Notes: generated by a model not told the origin, from the letters alone. 10,119 nt of DNA from Thermoleophilia bacterium (GCA_016929985.1 JAFGIH010000447.1:1-10119); one strand, 5' to 3'. Shown: positions 1 to 6,727, counted from the first letter of the stretch. Numbers and translations: made by a program.

Positions 1-4
1 AGCG

Positions 5-106
5 AGTGGTCGCCGCGGCCGGTGGCCGGGGGCTCCCTGAAAGCGCTTTCGCGGAGCTTCGCGAGTGCGCGAGAAGGGAGCCCCCGGCCACCGGCCGAAG
101 GCCACT
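5..106. repeat. Long GC-rich inverted repeat (23-bp perfect arms) with inner palindrome
   Basis: Bases 16-38 are perfectly complementary to 75-97. After a short unpaired stretch, 5-9 also pair with 102-106. The 36-base loop holds a 12-bp perfect palindrome (39-50) and a second small hairpin, 49-53 with 60-64. The element lies 24 bases beyond the stop codon of the minus-strand gene ending at 130, so it could act as a transcription terminator. It is much longer than a usual intrinsic terminator and has no T-run on either side. It could instead be a dispersed extragenic palindrome or the remnant of a mobile element. No open frame that I recognise lies in 1-129. The structure is seen directly; its role is inferred. 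Confidence 0.75.
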
Positions 107-129
107 AGCAGCCGCGGGCGTGATGTCCC

Positions 130-942
130 TCAGCTGCAGAACTTGTGGCGCGGCACCTCCAGGGCCGGCTCGTCTTTGACGCTCTGGACGAGGTCCCAAG
201 CCTTGGTGACGTTCTCCTCATAGCCCTCGAGCAGCAGCACCACTGCCCCCTCGCTCCCACCGATGCCGCCGCTCGCGACATGGCGCACGTTCACGCCGGC
301 CAATACTCCCAAGGCCTGGATCTCAGTCACCACCAGCCCGGCAGTCACCGGGTACAACCATGAGGGCAGACCCATACAACGCGACAGGGTGAGCTGGCCC
401 CATCCCGCCGCCGCGCTCGGCACACAAGCCACCAGCTTCTCCAGTCCCACGGGGAAGATGACCGGGATCCCCCGCACGGCTACCCTGCTCATGATGGCTC
501 CGATGGTGCCCCCCTGCGGGTTCGCCGCCAGCACGCCCGCATTCCCCAACGGGTCGACCGCATTCGCGCCCTTGATGACGCAGTCGCCTCTTTCCATGTC
601 GTTGAAGAAGTCCCGGGCCTCCATCTCCACCCTCTCGCCCTTGATGTAGAAGCGAGGCACCTCGCGGTCGTCGGGGATGCTGGAGGTCAGCATGCCACCC
701 GCCACCATGCCGACGCTGTAGCAATAGGGAGAGACCTTCTCCCCGGTCAGCGCCTCGAGCACGAACACGCTGCTGGTGCTGGTGGATATCGCCAGCCTGC
801 CGTCGGCGTACGCGCCGGTGACCTCAGGCAGGGAGGCCACCGCCTGGCCGATCAGACGCTTCGACGCTGCCGGATTGAGTACCACGGCGGCCTGCTGAAC
901 ACGGGATTTGTCGCTCAGGTCGAGCTGAACGGGATAGAACAT
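130..942 (-). CDS. Conserved protein of unknown function, possibly LUD/CoA-transferase-like fold
   Basis: A 270-aa protein that I cannot assign to a named function. It starts at ATG 942, preceded six bases upstream by AAGGTGG, close to a consensus ribosome site. There is no signal peptide or clear membrane helix, so it is probably cytosolic. The most family-like part is residues 124-171: KGANAVDPLGNAG, then a GGTIG motif, then RGIPVIFPVGLEKLV. The pattern 'GANA-(D/E)-x-x-G, then a backbone-binding Gly stretch, then a V-G-x-x-K-(L/I)-V end' resembles LutC/LUD-domain and other NagB/RpiA/CoA-transferase-like proteins. A glycine-rich segment follows (HVASGGIGGSEGAVV, 221-235). Cysteines lie at 74, 121, 173, 189 and 269. 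It is transcribed away from the MFS gene, apparently alone, with a long inverted repeat just after its stop. The fold suggestion is inference from motif shape only. Confidence 0.85.
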   Translation of the reverse strand: MFYPVQLDLSDKSRVQQAAVVLNPAASKRLIGQAVASLPEVTGAYADGRLAISTSTSSVFVLEALTGEKVSPYCYSVGMVAGGMLTSSIPDDREVPRFYIKGERVEMEARDFFNDMERGDCVIKGANAVDPLGNAGVLAANPQGGTIGAIMSRVAVRGIPVIFPVGLEKLVACVPSAAAGWGQLTLSRCMGLPSWLYPVTAGLVVTEIQALGVLAGVNVRHVASGGIGGSEGAVVLLLEGYEENVTKAWDLVQSVKDEPALEVPRHKFCS

Positions 943-984
943 CTTGCACCACCTTGCTGCCGAGTGTGATCGGAAACCAGCGGC

Positions 985-1029
985 GACTCGCAGTGAGTCA
1001 CAGACGAGTCATGGGCCGTTGAAAGTCAA
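985..1029 (-). promoter_or_regulatory. Operator-like nested dyad with a TTGACT -35 candidate
   Basis: Bases 985-990 (GACTCG) and 1005-1010 (CGAGTC) form an inverted repeat. A second dyad, GTGA-G-TCAC (993-1001), sits almost on the same centre. On the minus strand a TTGACT hexamer lies at 1029-1024, and the dyad falls where the -10 and start point would be for the gene starting at 942. No good -10 hexamer is visible at 16-18 bases, so the promoter is uncertain while the dyad is clear. The placement would suit a repressor. Confidence 0.4.
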
Positions 1030-1098
1030 GGATAGCGCGTCAGACCAGCCCCGGGACAGCGCAGCGCCGGGCTCCTCCGCGGACCTGTCCGACGCCCG

Positions 1099-1107
1099 TG
1101 CGATAAT
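1099..1107 (+). promoter_or_regulatory. Candidate extended -10 promoter for the MFS gene
   Basis: TGC at 1099-1101 followed by GATAAT at 1102-1107 matches the extended -10 form TGnTATAAT with one mismatch in the hexamer. No -35 is recognisable at the usual distance, which is common for extended -10 promoters. The predicted start point is about 1113-1115, giving a leader of about 48 bases before the ATG at 1162. Confidence 0.5.
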
Positions 1108-1113
1108 GCGAGA

Positions 1114-1132
1114 CCCCGCAGTCGATGCGGGG
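1114..1132 (+). other. Stem-loop at the 5' end of the MFS leader
   Basis: CCCCGCA (1114-1120) and TGCGGGG (1126-1132) form a perfect 7-bp GC-rich stem closed by a five-base loop. If the promoter at 1099-1107 is right, the hairpin begins at or next to the first transcribed base. It could stabilise the mRNA 5' end. There is no T-run, so it is not a convincing attenuator. Confidence 0.55.
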
Positions 1133-1161
1133 CCTTCAGTCCGTGACCGCCTGGTGAAAAC

Positions 1162-2472
1162 ATGCAGCCGGAAAACATGAACGACACTGAGCCTACGCCG
1201 CAATCCCTCGAGGATGCGCTGCGTCCTGCGAAGACCGGTTGGCTACAGTTGGGAGTCATCTGCGCGTCGGAGTTCGTCATCTGGACGGGCTTCAGCGGCA
1301 TCCTTCCCTACCTCCCCATCTTTCTCAAGGAGGAGGGGCACAGCTCGGTGATCATGATCGGCTTCATAGCGGCCGCTTTCTACCTGGGCACGCTCATCTT
1401 CTCGTCGCCGTTCGGCTGGTTGAGCGACATCATAGGGCGCAAACCCATGATGATCGCGGGCATGGCGATCCTCACCGTGGCCTGCTTCCTGTTCACGCTC
1501 ACGGTCAACCCGAGGTGGTTCTTGCTCTTTCGACTTCTCGAGGGCATGAGCGCCGCGGCCGGTGGAGTCATGTTCGCCTTCATCGCCGACGTCAGCGTGC
1601 CGAGTCAACGCAGCAGGGCGCTCGGATTGGTCATGTCGGCGCAGTTCGCGGGCGCCATCCTCGGGCCGGCGGTGAGCGCCGCGCTCTATCACGCTGGCGG
1701 CGGCGGCCGTCCCGGCTTCTACGCCATCTTCTACTTCGCGGCCGCCCTGGCGGGGGTTACCACGGTCGTCATGACCTTTCTCATCCACGAGCCCGCCGCC
1801 ACCAGCCGGCGCAAGGCCGTGCAGACCGAGAAGAAGCCCCGGCCCAGCTACCGGGAGATCCTGCGGCCCGCCATAATCGGCTTCCTAGTCGTGGGATTCG
1901 GCATCAACTTCGCCTTCGGCGGCTTTGAGGTCATCTGGAGCCTCTGGCTGGAGCATTTGGGCGCCTCCATGACCATGGTCTCGGTGGTGTGGATAGTGAT
2001 GAGCCTGCCCATGTTGTTCTCGTTCGCGGGCGGCATCCTGGCCGATCGTTACAACCGGTGCGCCCTCATGCTCGGTGGCAACACCCTGGCGGCGCTGGTC
2101 TTCCTGGCCTTCGGGGTCGTGCGTAGCATCACTGTCTACCTCGTCCTGGGATTCGTGTTGGGCCTCGCCTTCGCGCTATCCAGCCCCGCGAAACAGGGCT
2201 TCCTCGTCCAGGCCAGCCCGGTGAAGTGGATCGGCACGGTGCAGGGTCTCGACGCGACCTCCGCGCAACTCGGCGGGATGTTGGGCACGCTGATCGTTCC
2301 CGTCATGTATGAGGCCATCTCCGGGTATGTCGTCGCCGTGGTCGGGGCGATCGCCCTGGTTTGCTTCGCCATCGCGACTCCGGTGCTTACTCGGGAGAGC
2401 AGGCGGCAGAAGCTCGAGGGCATGCGACCCCCGGAGATACTCCCGGCGACGCCGGCCGGCGAGACCGTTTAG
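1162..2472 (+). CDS. MFS transporter, DHA1-like multidrug/efflux type
   Basis: A 436-aa inner-membrane secondary transporter with about 12 hydrophobic segments split by a charged cytosolic loop near residues 211-236. MFS motif A is clear between helices 2 and 3: G85-WLSD89-IIG-R93-K94. A degenerate copy, GGILADRYNR, lies at 290-299 between helices 8 and 9, as expected from the two-half duplication. RLLEGMSAAAGG (124-135) fits the motif B region, and GAILGPAVSAAL (164-175) fits motif C of proton-driven exporters. Together these favour drug or metabolite export, but the substrate cannot be read from sequence. The start at 1162 has GGTG five bases upstream. A second ATG at 1177 would remove only five residues. 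The gene converges on the hydrolase gene with 27 bases between stops and no obvious terminator. Confidence 0.93.
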   Translation: MQPENMNDTEPTPQSLEDALRPAKTGWLQLGVICASEFVIWTGFSGILPYLPIFLKEEGHSSVIMIGFIAAAFYLGTLIFSSPFGWLSDIIGRKPMMIAGMAILTVACFLFTLTVNPRWFLLFRLLEGMSAAAGGVMFAFIADVSVPSQRSRALGLVMSAQFAGAILGPAVSAALYHAGGGGRPGFYAIFYFAAALAGVTTVVMTFLIHEPAATSRRKAVQTEKKPRPSYREILRPAIIGFLVVGFGINFAFGGFEVIWSLWLEHLGASMTMVSVVWIVMSLPMLFSFAGGILADRYNRCALMLGGNTLAALVFLAFGVVRSITVYLVLGFVLGLAFALSSPAKQGFLVQASPVKWIGTVQGLDATSAQLGGMLGTLIVPVMYEAISGYVVAVVGAIALVCFAIATPVLTRESRRQKLEGMRPPEILPATPAGETV

Positions 2473-2499
2473 GACGCTGCTGGCCCAGGCGCGCCGGCC

Positions 2500-3411
2500 T
2501 CAGGCTGTCGTCAGATCGGCCGCCGCGGCTGCCAGGAACGGCGTCACCATGGGTGCAACGTTGATGAGTGCATGGCTCGCCCCCGGGAGCAGCCGCGCGT
2601 CGGCTCCCTCCACCAACCTCTCAAGACGAGCGATGGTCTTCGGCGAGTCGAACAGGTTGTCACTCGCCCCCGCCATGAGCAGCACGGGCATAGTGAGGCG
2701 CCGCAACTGCTCGTCGGTGAGAAGGGGCGGGGCATCCGTCCGGGAGCGGAAGTGGGTGAAGATCAGATCCATGAAATCCGCGGCCTCCGGTCCCCCGTCG
2801 CAGTCGCCCATGATGCAACGCATCAGCGCCTGCCTGCCCCCTCTTCCAAGCACACCGTAGGTGAGCCCGCGGAGGATGAAGCTCGGCTTAGTCTGCGTCA
2901 CGCCCCCAGGCGCGAGCAGCACCAGGGCCTTCACCCGCTCGGGGTGCGCGCTCGCGAAACGGAGCGCGCTGTATCCGCCCTGGGAGATGCCGGCTAGGAG
3001 CACCGGCGCCGCGGCACAGGCGGCACCACTTGCCGCCGCTTCGGCCGCCGCGGCGGCGCCGAGCGCGTCGACGACGTCCTCCAACCACTCCACGACGGCG
3101 TCCCCCCGCCAGGAGAAACGCTCCTGGCAGCTGCGGCCCGGCTCCCCGGGGGTCTCCACAGCGTAGACGCGGAAGTGCCGCGAAAGCTCCGGGATGTCCG
3201 CTCCCCACGCGAGCGCGTTGGCACCCGCTCCGTGCAACAGCACCAAAGAAGGCGCGCCTTTCTGCCCCTGCACGAGCACATGCGTGCGGCCACGGCGCGT
3301 CTCCAGGTACAGGCTCTCAGTCGATGCCGGCCATTGCGCCAGAATCTGGTCGTAGTAGGCCATGATCTGCCGCTCTCCGGCGGGAGTCTTGTAGATGGGC
3401 TTCTTGTTCAC
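2500..3411 (-). CDS. Alpha/beta hydrolase (esterase/peptidase-like)
   Basis: A 303-aa protein with the alpha/beta hydrolase plan and no signal peptide. The oxyanion-loop motif HGAGAN is at residues 60-65. The nucleophile elbow G141-I-S143-Q-G145 gives Ser143 as nucleophile. Asp251 (in MAGASDNLF) is the likely acid and His280 (in GASHALINV) the likely base. The N-terminal stretch, with the pattern AYYDQILAQWP and then TRRGRTHVLVQG before the oxyanion loop, resembles the YbfK-type carboxylesterase group of Bacillus. The start is GTG, and GTGA at 3411-3408 overlaps the stop of the PadR gene, so translation is probably coupled. Oddity: residues 119-135 are almost all alanine with a few E, S, G and C, just before the elbow strand. 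Being in a PadR operon suggests it degrades or activates a small ester or aromatic inducer; that is inference, and the substrate is unknown. Confidence 0.92.
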   Translation of the reverse strand: MNKKPIYKTPAGERQIMAYYDQILAQWPASTESLYLETRRGRTHVLVQGQKGAPSLVLLHGAGANALAWGADIPELSRHFRVYAVETPGEPGRSCQERFSWRGDAVVEWLEDVVDALGAAAAAEAAASGAACAAAPVLLAGISQGGYSALRFASAHPERVKALVLLAPGGVTQTKPSFILRGLTYGVLGRGGRQALMRCIMGDCDGGPEAADFMDLIFTHFRSRTDAPPLLTDEQLRRLTMPVLLMAGASDNLFDSPKTIARLERLVEGADARLLPGASHALINVAPMVTPFLAAAAADLTTA

Positions 3412-3953
3412 GAGTCACCCCCCTCGGTCAGTTCTTCGCGCAGGCGCGCCAGCCACTGCAGCTCGGCCTCATACATCGAGCGATCGTGGTCGGCGATCAT
3501 GAACCACAACAGCTCCGCCCGGGGGGTGCGGGCCGGACCTTCCGGTCCGCGCCTGACCAACTCCTTCTGCATGAGCAGCTTCAGCTGTACCTCGTGTTCG
3601 TAGCGTTCGATCAGCGACTCCAACTCCGCCTCGGTGAGCTGATCGGCCCAGGCCAGCTGGGTGAGGAAGGAGTTCCGCATCTGGGGCAGGGCCGGATCGG
3701 ACACCACCCACTCCCTCAGCGCGGCCCGACCGGCCGGGGCGAGACTGTAGACCTTGCTGGGCGGGTAGTTGCCCTGCTGCATGGTCTCACTCTCCACCAG
3801 CCCTTCCTTGTGCATGTCCACCAAGGCCGGATAGACCTGGTTGCTGTTGCCCGACCAATACAGCGCGACCGTCTCCGAGAAATACTTCCGCAGTTGGTAG
3901 CCCGAGGAGGGCTTCCAGCTGAGCAGTCCCAGAATGGCGTACTTGATCGCCAT
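3408..3953 (-). CDS. PadR-family transcriptional regulator
   Basis: A DNA-binding repressor-type protein of about 181 aa. The N-terminus (MAIKYAILGLLSWKPSSGYQ, then LRKYF) is the PadR winged-helix signature. It continues with NSNQVYPALVDMHKEGLV (recognition helix) and a wing ending in KVYSLAPAGRAALREW. The C-terminal half (from about residue 85) is helical and charged, as in the Vir_act_alpha_C dimerisation domain. Three in-frame ATGs occur at 3962, 3959 and 3953. I choose 3953 because the AAGGA ribosome site ends directly before 3962, which leaves nine bases to 3953, and because PadR proteins commonly begin with M-(A/S)-(I/L)-KYA. It overlaps the hydrolase by four bases, and its promoter holds an operator-like dyad, suggesting autoregulation with the hydrolase in one operon. 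Such regulators often respond to phenolics, drugs or envelope stress; the inducer here is unknown. Confidence 0.93.
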   Translation of the reverse strand: MAIKYAILGLLSWKPSSGYQLRKYFSETVALYWSGNSNQVYPALVDMHKEGLVESETMQQGNYPPSKVYSLAPAGRAALREWVVSDPALPQMRNSFLTQLAWADQLTEAELESLIERYEHEVQLKLLMQKELVRRGPEGPARTPRAELLWFMIADHDRSMYEAELQWLARLREELTEGGDS

Positions 3954-3974
3954 GGCCATCATTCCTTTCGAAAC

Positions 3975-4007
3975 TTACTAGTATTTTCGTGACTAGTCTA
4001 GTAGTAA
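3975..4007. promoter_or_regulatory. Probable PadR operator (CTAG-rich dyad)
   Basis: Outer half-sites TTACTA (3975-3980) and TAGTAA (4002-4007) are exact complements. Inside are two palindromes, TACTAGTA (3976-3983) and GACTAGTC (3991-3998), with centres 15 bases apart. A third CTAGT lies at 3998-4002. The block is strikingly AT-rich for this DNA and covers the -10 region and start point of the padR promoter. PadR proteins bind dyads in their own promoters, so autorepression is the natural reading. Confidence 0.7.
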
Positions 4008-4029
4008 CCTATTTGAAGACCAAAGTCAA
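4001..4029 (-). promoter_or_regulatory. Candidate padR-hydrolase promoter
   Basis: On the minus strand TTGACT (4029-4024, five of six to the -35 consensus) is followed after exactly 17 bases by TACTAC (4006-4001), a weak -10. The -10 overlaps one outer half-site of the operator-like dyad. The leader to the chosen ATG at 3953 would be about 40 bases. Confidence 0.5.
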
Positions 4030-4111
4030 GCTCCACAGGAGGTCTCTGCGGGCGGACTCAGAGGTGGGTTCTGCGCGTGGTTCGGCGGCTATGCTCCAGG
4101 CGCCGCGCCGG

Positions 4112-5254
4112 TCAATCCCGGAGGGCGGCGCGCTTCACCTGGTTCCTTCCGGCCGCCTTCGCCGCGTACTGGGCGTCATCGGCCGCGGATACGACTCTCT
4201 GCGGGGTGGTTCCGTCGACCGGGTAGACGGCCACGCCGAAGGAGGCCGTCACTCTCAGTTTCTTGCCCTGGTAGGTGATGGCGGTCTCTTCCACCGTCTC
4301 GCGCATCTTCTCCGCCCACTCCGCCGCGACGTCGCCGGGCATATCGGGGAACACCAGCAGGAACTCTTCGCCGCCATAGCGGCAGGGGATGTCGCTGCTC
4401 CTGCAGCTCCTTTTCAGGAGCGAGCCGAGGGTCTTCAGCACCTTGTCACCCGCCTGGTGCCCATACTGGTCGTTGATCGACTTGAAGTGGTCGATGTCGC
4501 ACATCACCAAGCTCACGGGGTAGCCATCCCGCGTGGCGCGCACCAGCTCGCGATTGATCGATTCTTCCATGAACCTGCGGTTGTAGAGACCGGTGAGCGG
4601 ATCTTGGATGGCCTGCTCGGCCAAACGCCGGTTGAGAGCCTCCACTTTGCGTTCCGCCTGTTTACGCGCCGTGACGTCGGCGGCGACGAGGATGAGCGCC
4701 ATCCTCCCGGACAACCTCATGCGCGAGCACGATAGCTCCACGTCGACGGTCGAACCGTCTTTCTTCCTCCCTTTGTAGCCTAGAAGCGTCTCCCCCGCCT
4801 CGTCGGCCAGGCGTTGGCGGATGTACTCGACGACCAAGGCCGAATCGCCCGAGGTGACGGTCTCGATGAGGGGCCGTCCGAGAAGCTCCTCGCGGTCATA
4901 TCCGAAGGTCTCTGCGTAGCGAGGATTGACGAAGGTGAAGCGGGCTCCCTCGACGATGGCGATCCCGGCCAGGGACTGCTCCGCAAGTCCACGGAACCTG
5001 GCTTCGGACTCCCTGAGCGTCCGGTTGATCTTCTCGTTCTGTTCCAGCGCACGCCTGAGCTCCTCGGTCCGCCGCCGGACCACATCACCCAAGACCAACG
5101 TCCGCTCGAAGAGCTCGAACTCCGAGACATCCTGGTTGGTGGTGCGCTCGGCCCTGTCCATGAGTACCTGTACCGTCTTCTCCAACCGCGCGATCTGCGC
5201 TTGGAGCTCCTCCACGGTTGGTGGATCAGGCTCGGAAGGGCGTTTGTGCGTCAC
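4112..5254 (-). CDS. PAS-GGDEF diguanylate cyclase
   Basis: A 380-aa soluble enzyme predicted to make cyclic di-GMP from two GTP. The N-terminus (about 13-85) is charged and heptad-like, probably a coiled coil. A PAS domain spans about 83-195, with FVNPRYAETFGYDREELLG as its core and a PAC-like end, ILVAADVTARKQAE. The GGDEF domain spans about 210-378. It opens with DPLTGLYNRR (218-227), has the metal-binding segment CDIDHFKSIND (252-262), and carries an intact active-site loop G294-G-E-E-F298. An RxxD product-inhibition site (R285-S-S-D288) lies five residues before the loop, so feedback control is likely kept. There is no EAL or HD-GYP domain and no membrane helix. The GTG start at 5254 lies in a GTGA overlap with the FIST gene stop, so it is the last gene of a coupled three-gene unit. 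The PAS ligand is unknown; the upstream FIST protein may supply the signal. Confidence 0.95.
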   Translation of the reverse strand: MTHKRPSEPDPPTVEELQAQIARLEKTVQVLMDRAERTTNQDVSEFELFERTLVLGDVVRRRTEELRRALEQNEKINRTLRESEARFRGLAEQSLAGIAIVEGARFTFVNPRYAETFGYDREELLGRPLIETVTSGDSALVVEYIRQRLADEAGETLLGYKGRKKDGSTVDVELSCSRMRLSGRMALILVAADVTARKQAERKVEALNRRLAEQAIQDPLTGLYNRRFMEESINRELVRATRDGYPVSLVMCDIDHFKSINDQYGHQAGDKVLKTLGSLLKRSCRSSDIPCRYGGEEFLLVFPDMPGDVAAEWAEKMRETVEETAITYQGKKLRVTASFGVAVYPVDGTTPQRVVSAADDAQYAAKAAGRNQVKRAALRD

Positions 5255-6384
5255 ATCTTCTCCGAGCCGCCGAACGCGATGCCGGTAAGAGTCTGGTTGA
5301 TGTGCACGCCATAGAACTGCTCGCCGTAAGTCGCGAAGCCGCTCGCGTTGCAGCGGCGGAACGTCTCACTGACGCGCTCCTTGAGACCCAGCCGGCCGAT
5401 CTCCAAGCTCCGCAGAGTACAGTCACAGGCGATGACCAGGGTGGGCCGGCCGACGTTGCGCTGGACCCTCTCGAGAGCCTCCTCGAGGTCGGCGACGATA
5501 TCTCCCCTCTCTGCCGCCCGCAAAACGACCCCTTCCTCGATGGCGCAGAAGAGCGTGAGACTCCCATCGGGGTTGACGCGCACCACCGAGCGGGCGTAGT
5601 CGGTTCCTCCGATGCGCACCATGAGCGGATGGTCGCCGTAGAAGGACGACCCCACTTCGCTCACGTCGACCCCGCACAGCCGGGCATAGCCCTCGACGGC
5701 GGGAAGACCATCGATCTCGGTCACCGTGCGGGTCTCAGGATCGGCAGCCGTGACCACAGCCCGCCTGTCGGTGCCGGAGAAATGAAACGTGGAAAAGGTT
5801 GTGAACGGCAGAGACGTGGCGGCCAACACCAGGACCGCGCTGTTCTCTTGAAAACGTCCCGCGCTGAAGACGTAGGCGTGGGCGTACCGCTCTCCGTCCC
5901 CAGCCGACCCACCGACCAGTGGGATCCGGCCGAGTGCGTGTTGAAAGGCGCGGGTGACCGACTCCTCGCGCACCGAGAGACCGTCGGTCATCTGAAACGC
6001 GAAGATGCTTTGCTCGTATGTGTCGGAAACGCGGCTCTCCAGCTGACCCAGCAACAGATGGGCGAGGGATTCACCGTCCTCGGGGGCGAACCGCCGCAAG
6101 TCGTCCACGCTCCCGCAGACCGCGGTGAAACTGCTAGAAGGAAGGCTGAATCCAGACAGACTGTGATCGAGATAGCCCATTGGGCCGATCTCACCAGCAG
6201 TAGTGCAACCCACCACCGTCACCCCGGCGAACACCTGGTTGACTTCCCTGGCGATGATGTCTAGATCGTATTCGGTGGAACAGAAGAAGACCACCAGTTC
6301 CGTGTCGGGCTGGGTCACCTGCTCGTGCAGCTCTCTGACCGCCGCCTCGGCATCTGGCGCGTTCGACTGACCGATGCGGATCAT
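5251..6384 (-). CDS. FIST domain sensory protein (FIST_N + FIST_C, NosP-like)
   Basis: A 377-aa protein made almost entirely of the FIST sensory module. FIST_N spans about 28-220: LVVFFCSTEYDLD at 30-42, GCTTAGEIGP at 59-68, and the glycine turn PLVGGSAGDG at 155-164. FIST_C covers about 221-370 and ends with the characteristic ATYGEQFYGVHINQTLTGIAFG (351-372, key residues YGE, H361 and N363). There is no signal peptide or membrane segment. FIST proteins are small-ligand sensors; the best known, NosP, binds haem and nitric oxide and controls c-di-GMP enzymes or histidine kinases nearby. Here the partner is a diguanylate cyclase whose start overlaps this stop (GTGA). The upstream overlap with the small-protein gene is ATGA (6384-6381). 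Cysteines 320 and 322 form a CDC motif. The haem or other ligand is not provable from sequence. Confidence 0.92.
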   Translation of the reverse strand: MIRIGQSNAPDAEAAVRELHEQVTQPDTELVVFFCSTEYDLDIIAREVNQVFAGVTVVGCTTAGEIGPMGYLDHSLSGFSLPSSSFTAVCGSVDDLRRFAPEDGESLAHLLLGQLESRVSDTYEQSIFAFQMTDGLSVREESVTRAFQHALGRIPLVGGSAGDGERYAHAYVFSAGRFQENSAVLVLAATSLPFTTFSTFHFSGTDRRAVVTAADPETRTVTEIDGLPAVEGYARLCGVDVSEVGSSFYGDHPLMVRIGGTDYARSVVRVNPDGSLTLFCAIEEGVVLRAAERGDIVADLEEALERVQRNVGRPTLVIACDCTLRSLEIGRLGLKERVSETFRRCNASGFATYGEQFYGVHINQTLTGIAFGGSEKM

Positions 6385-6665
6385 CGGTCGGGCATGTATT
6401 TCTTCTTGAAGGCCGCTTCCTCGCGCGTCTCCAAGATATCGTGCAGCACGTCCTCCACAGCGTCGAGGTCCAGGGTGTACCCGAAGGGGAACCTCCCGGC
6501 CACCACGCAGTCGTTCTTCACGTCCATTACTCTGAAGAGACCGTAGTCCATGCGGCTGGTGTCACGTGTGCGCGACTTGCGAAGCGCAAACCCCATGCCC
6601 GCGGCCATGCGGCGAAGCCGGGCTTCACGTCTCTTGTTTTCGGCCTTGTCCGGCTGGTTTTCCAT
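6381..6665 (-). CDS. Small basic protein of an actinobacterial type, first gene of the FIST-cyclase operon
   Basis: A 94-aa protein. The N-terminal third is strongly basic (KRREARLRRMAAGMG). A conserved-looking middle follows: LRKSRTRDTSRMDYGLFRVMD, then VVAG, then TLDLDAVEDVL. This resembles a common small uncharacterised actinobacterial protein with the pattern 'R..RLRR.A...G..L.KSR.RD....DYG.Y.L.D......AG...TLDEVE..L'; that match is from memory. No function is known to me. The start is well supported: AAGGAGG at 6681-6675, nine bases before ATG 6665, and a good promoter further upstream. The stop overlaps the FIST start by four bases, which suggests stoichiometric expression with the sensor. 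The basic N-terminus could bind nucleic acid or a partner protein; this is inference. Confidence 0.88.
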   Translation of the reverse strand: MENQPDKAENKRREARLRRMAAGMGFALRKSRTRDTSRMDYGLFRVMDVKNDCVVAGRFPFGYTLDLDAVEDVLHDILETREEAAFKKKYMPDR

Positions 6666-6697
6666 GTGACCAGTCCTCCTTGCCCTAGTTGCGCCCG

Positions 6698-6727
6698 ATT
6701 ATCCGCCCTTTGCGCGGCGGCTGGCAA
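6698..6727 (-). promoter_or_regulatory. Near-consensus sigma70-type promoter of the FIST-cyclase operon
   Basis: On the minus strand TTGCCA (6727-6722, five of six to TTGACA) and GATAAT (6703-6698, five of six to TATAAT) are separated by 18 bases. The predicted start is about 6691, giving a short leader of about 25 bases that contains the AAGGAGG ribosome site. This is the best promoter in the window. It separates the operon from the methyltransferase gene upstream. Confidence 0.75.

Noticed and set aside
5..106. Transposon end or attachment site at the left edge
   Set aside because: No transposase, integrase or target duplication is visible in the window. The repeat is reported only as a structure.
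1239..1928. Plus-strand open frame (229 aa) inside the MFS gene
   Set aside because: Out-of-frame reading of the MFS gene, H/R-rich and without hydrophobic segments. The 436-aa frame has MFS motif A and 12 helices.
3989..4735. Plus-strand open frame (248 aa) starting in the padR promoter region
   Set aside because: Antisense to the GGDEF domain. Its start lies inside the operator-like dyad and no domain is visible.
5218..6264. Long plus-strand open frame (348 aa) opposite the FIST gene
   Set aside because: Its product is rich in H, R, Q and G with no recognisable motif. It mirrors the codon bias of the minus-strand FIST gene, whose domains are clear.
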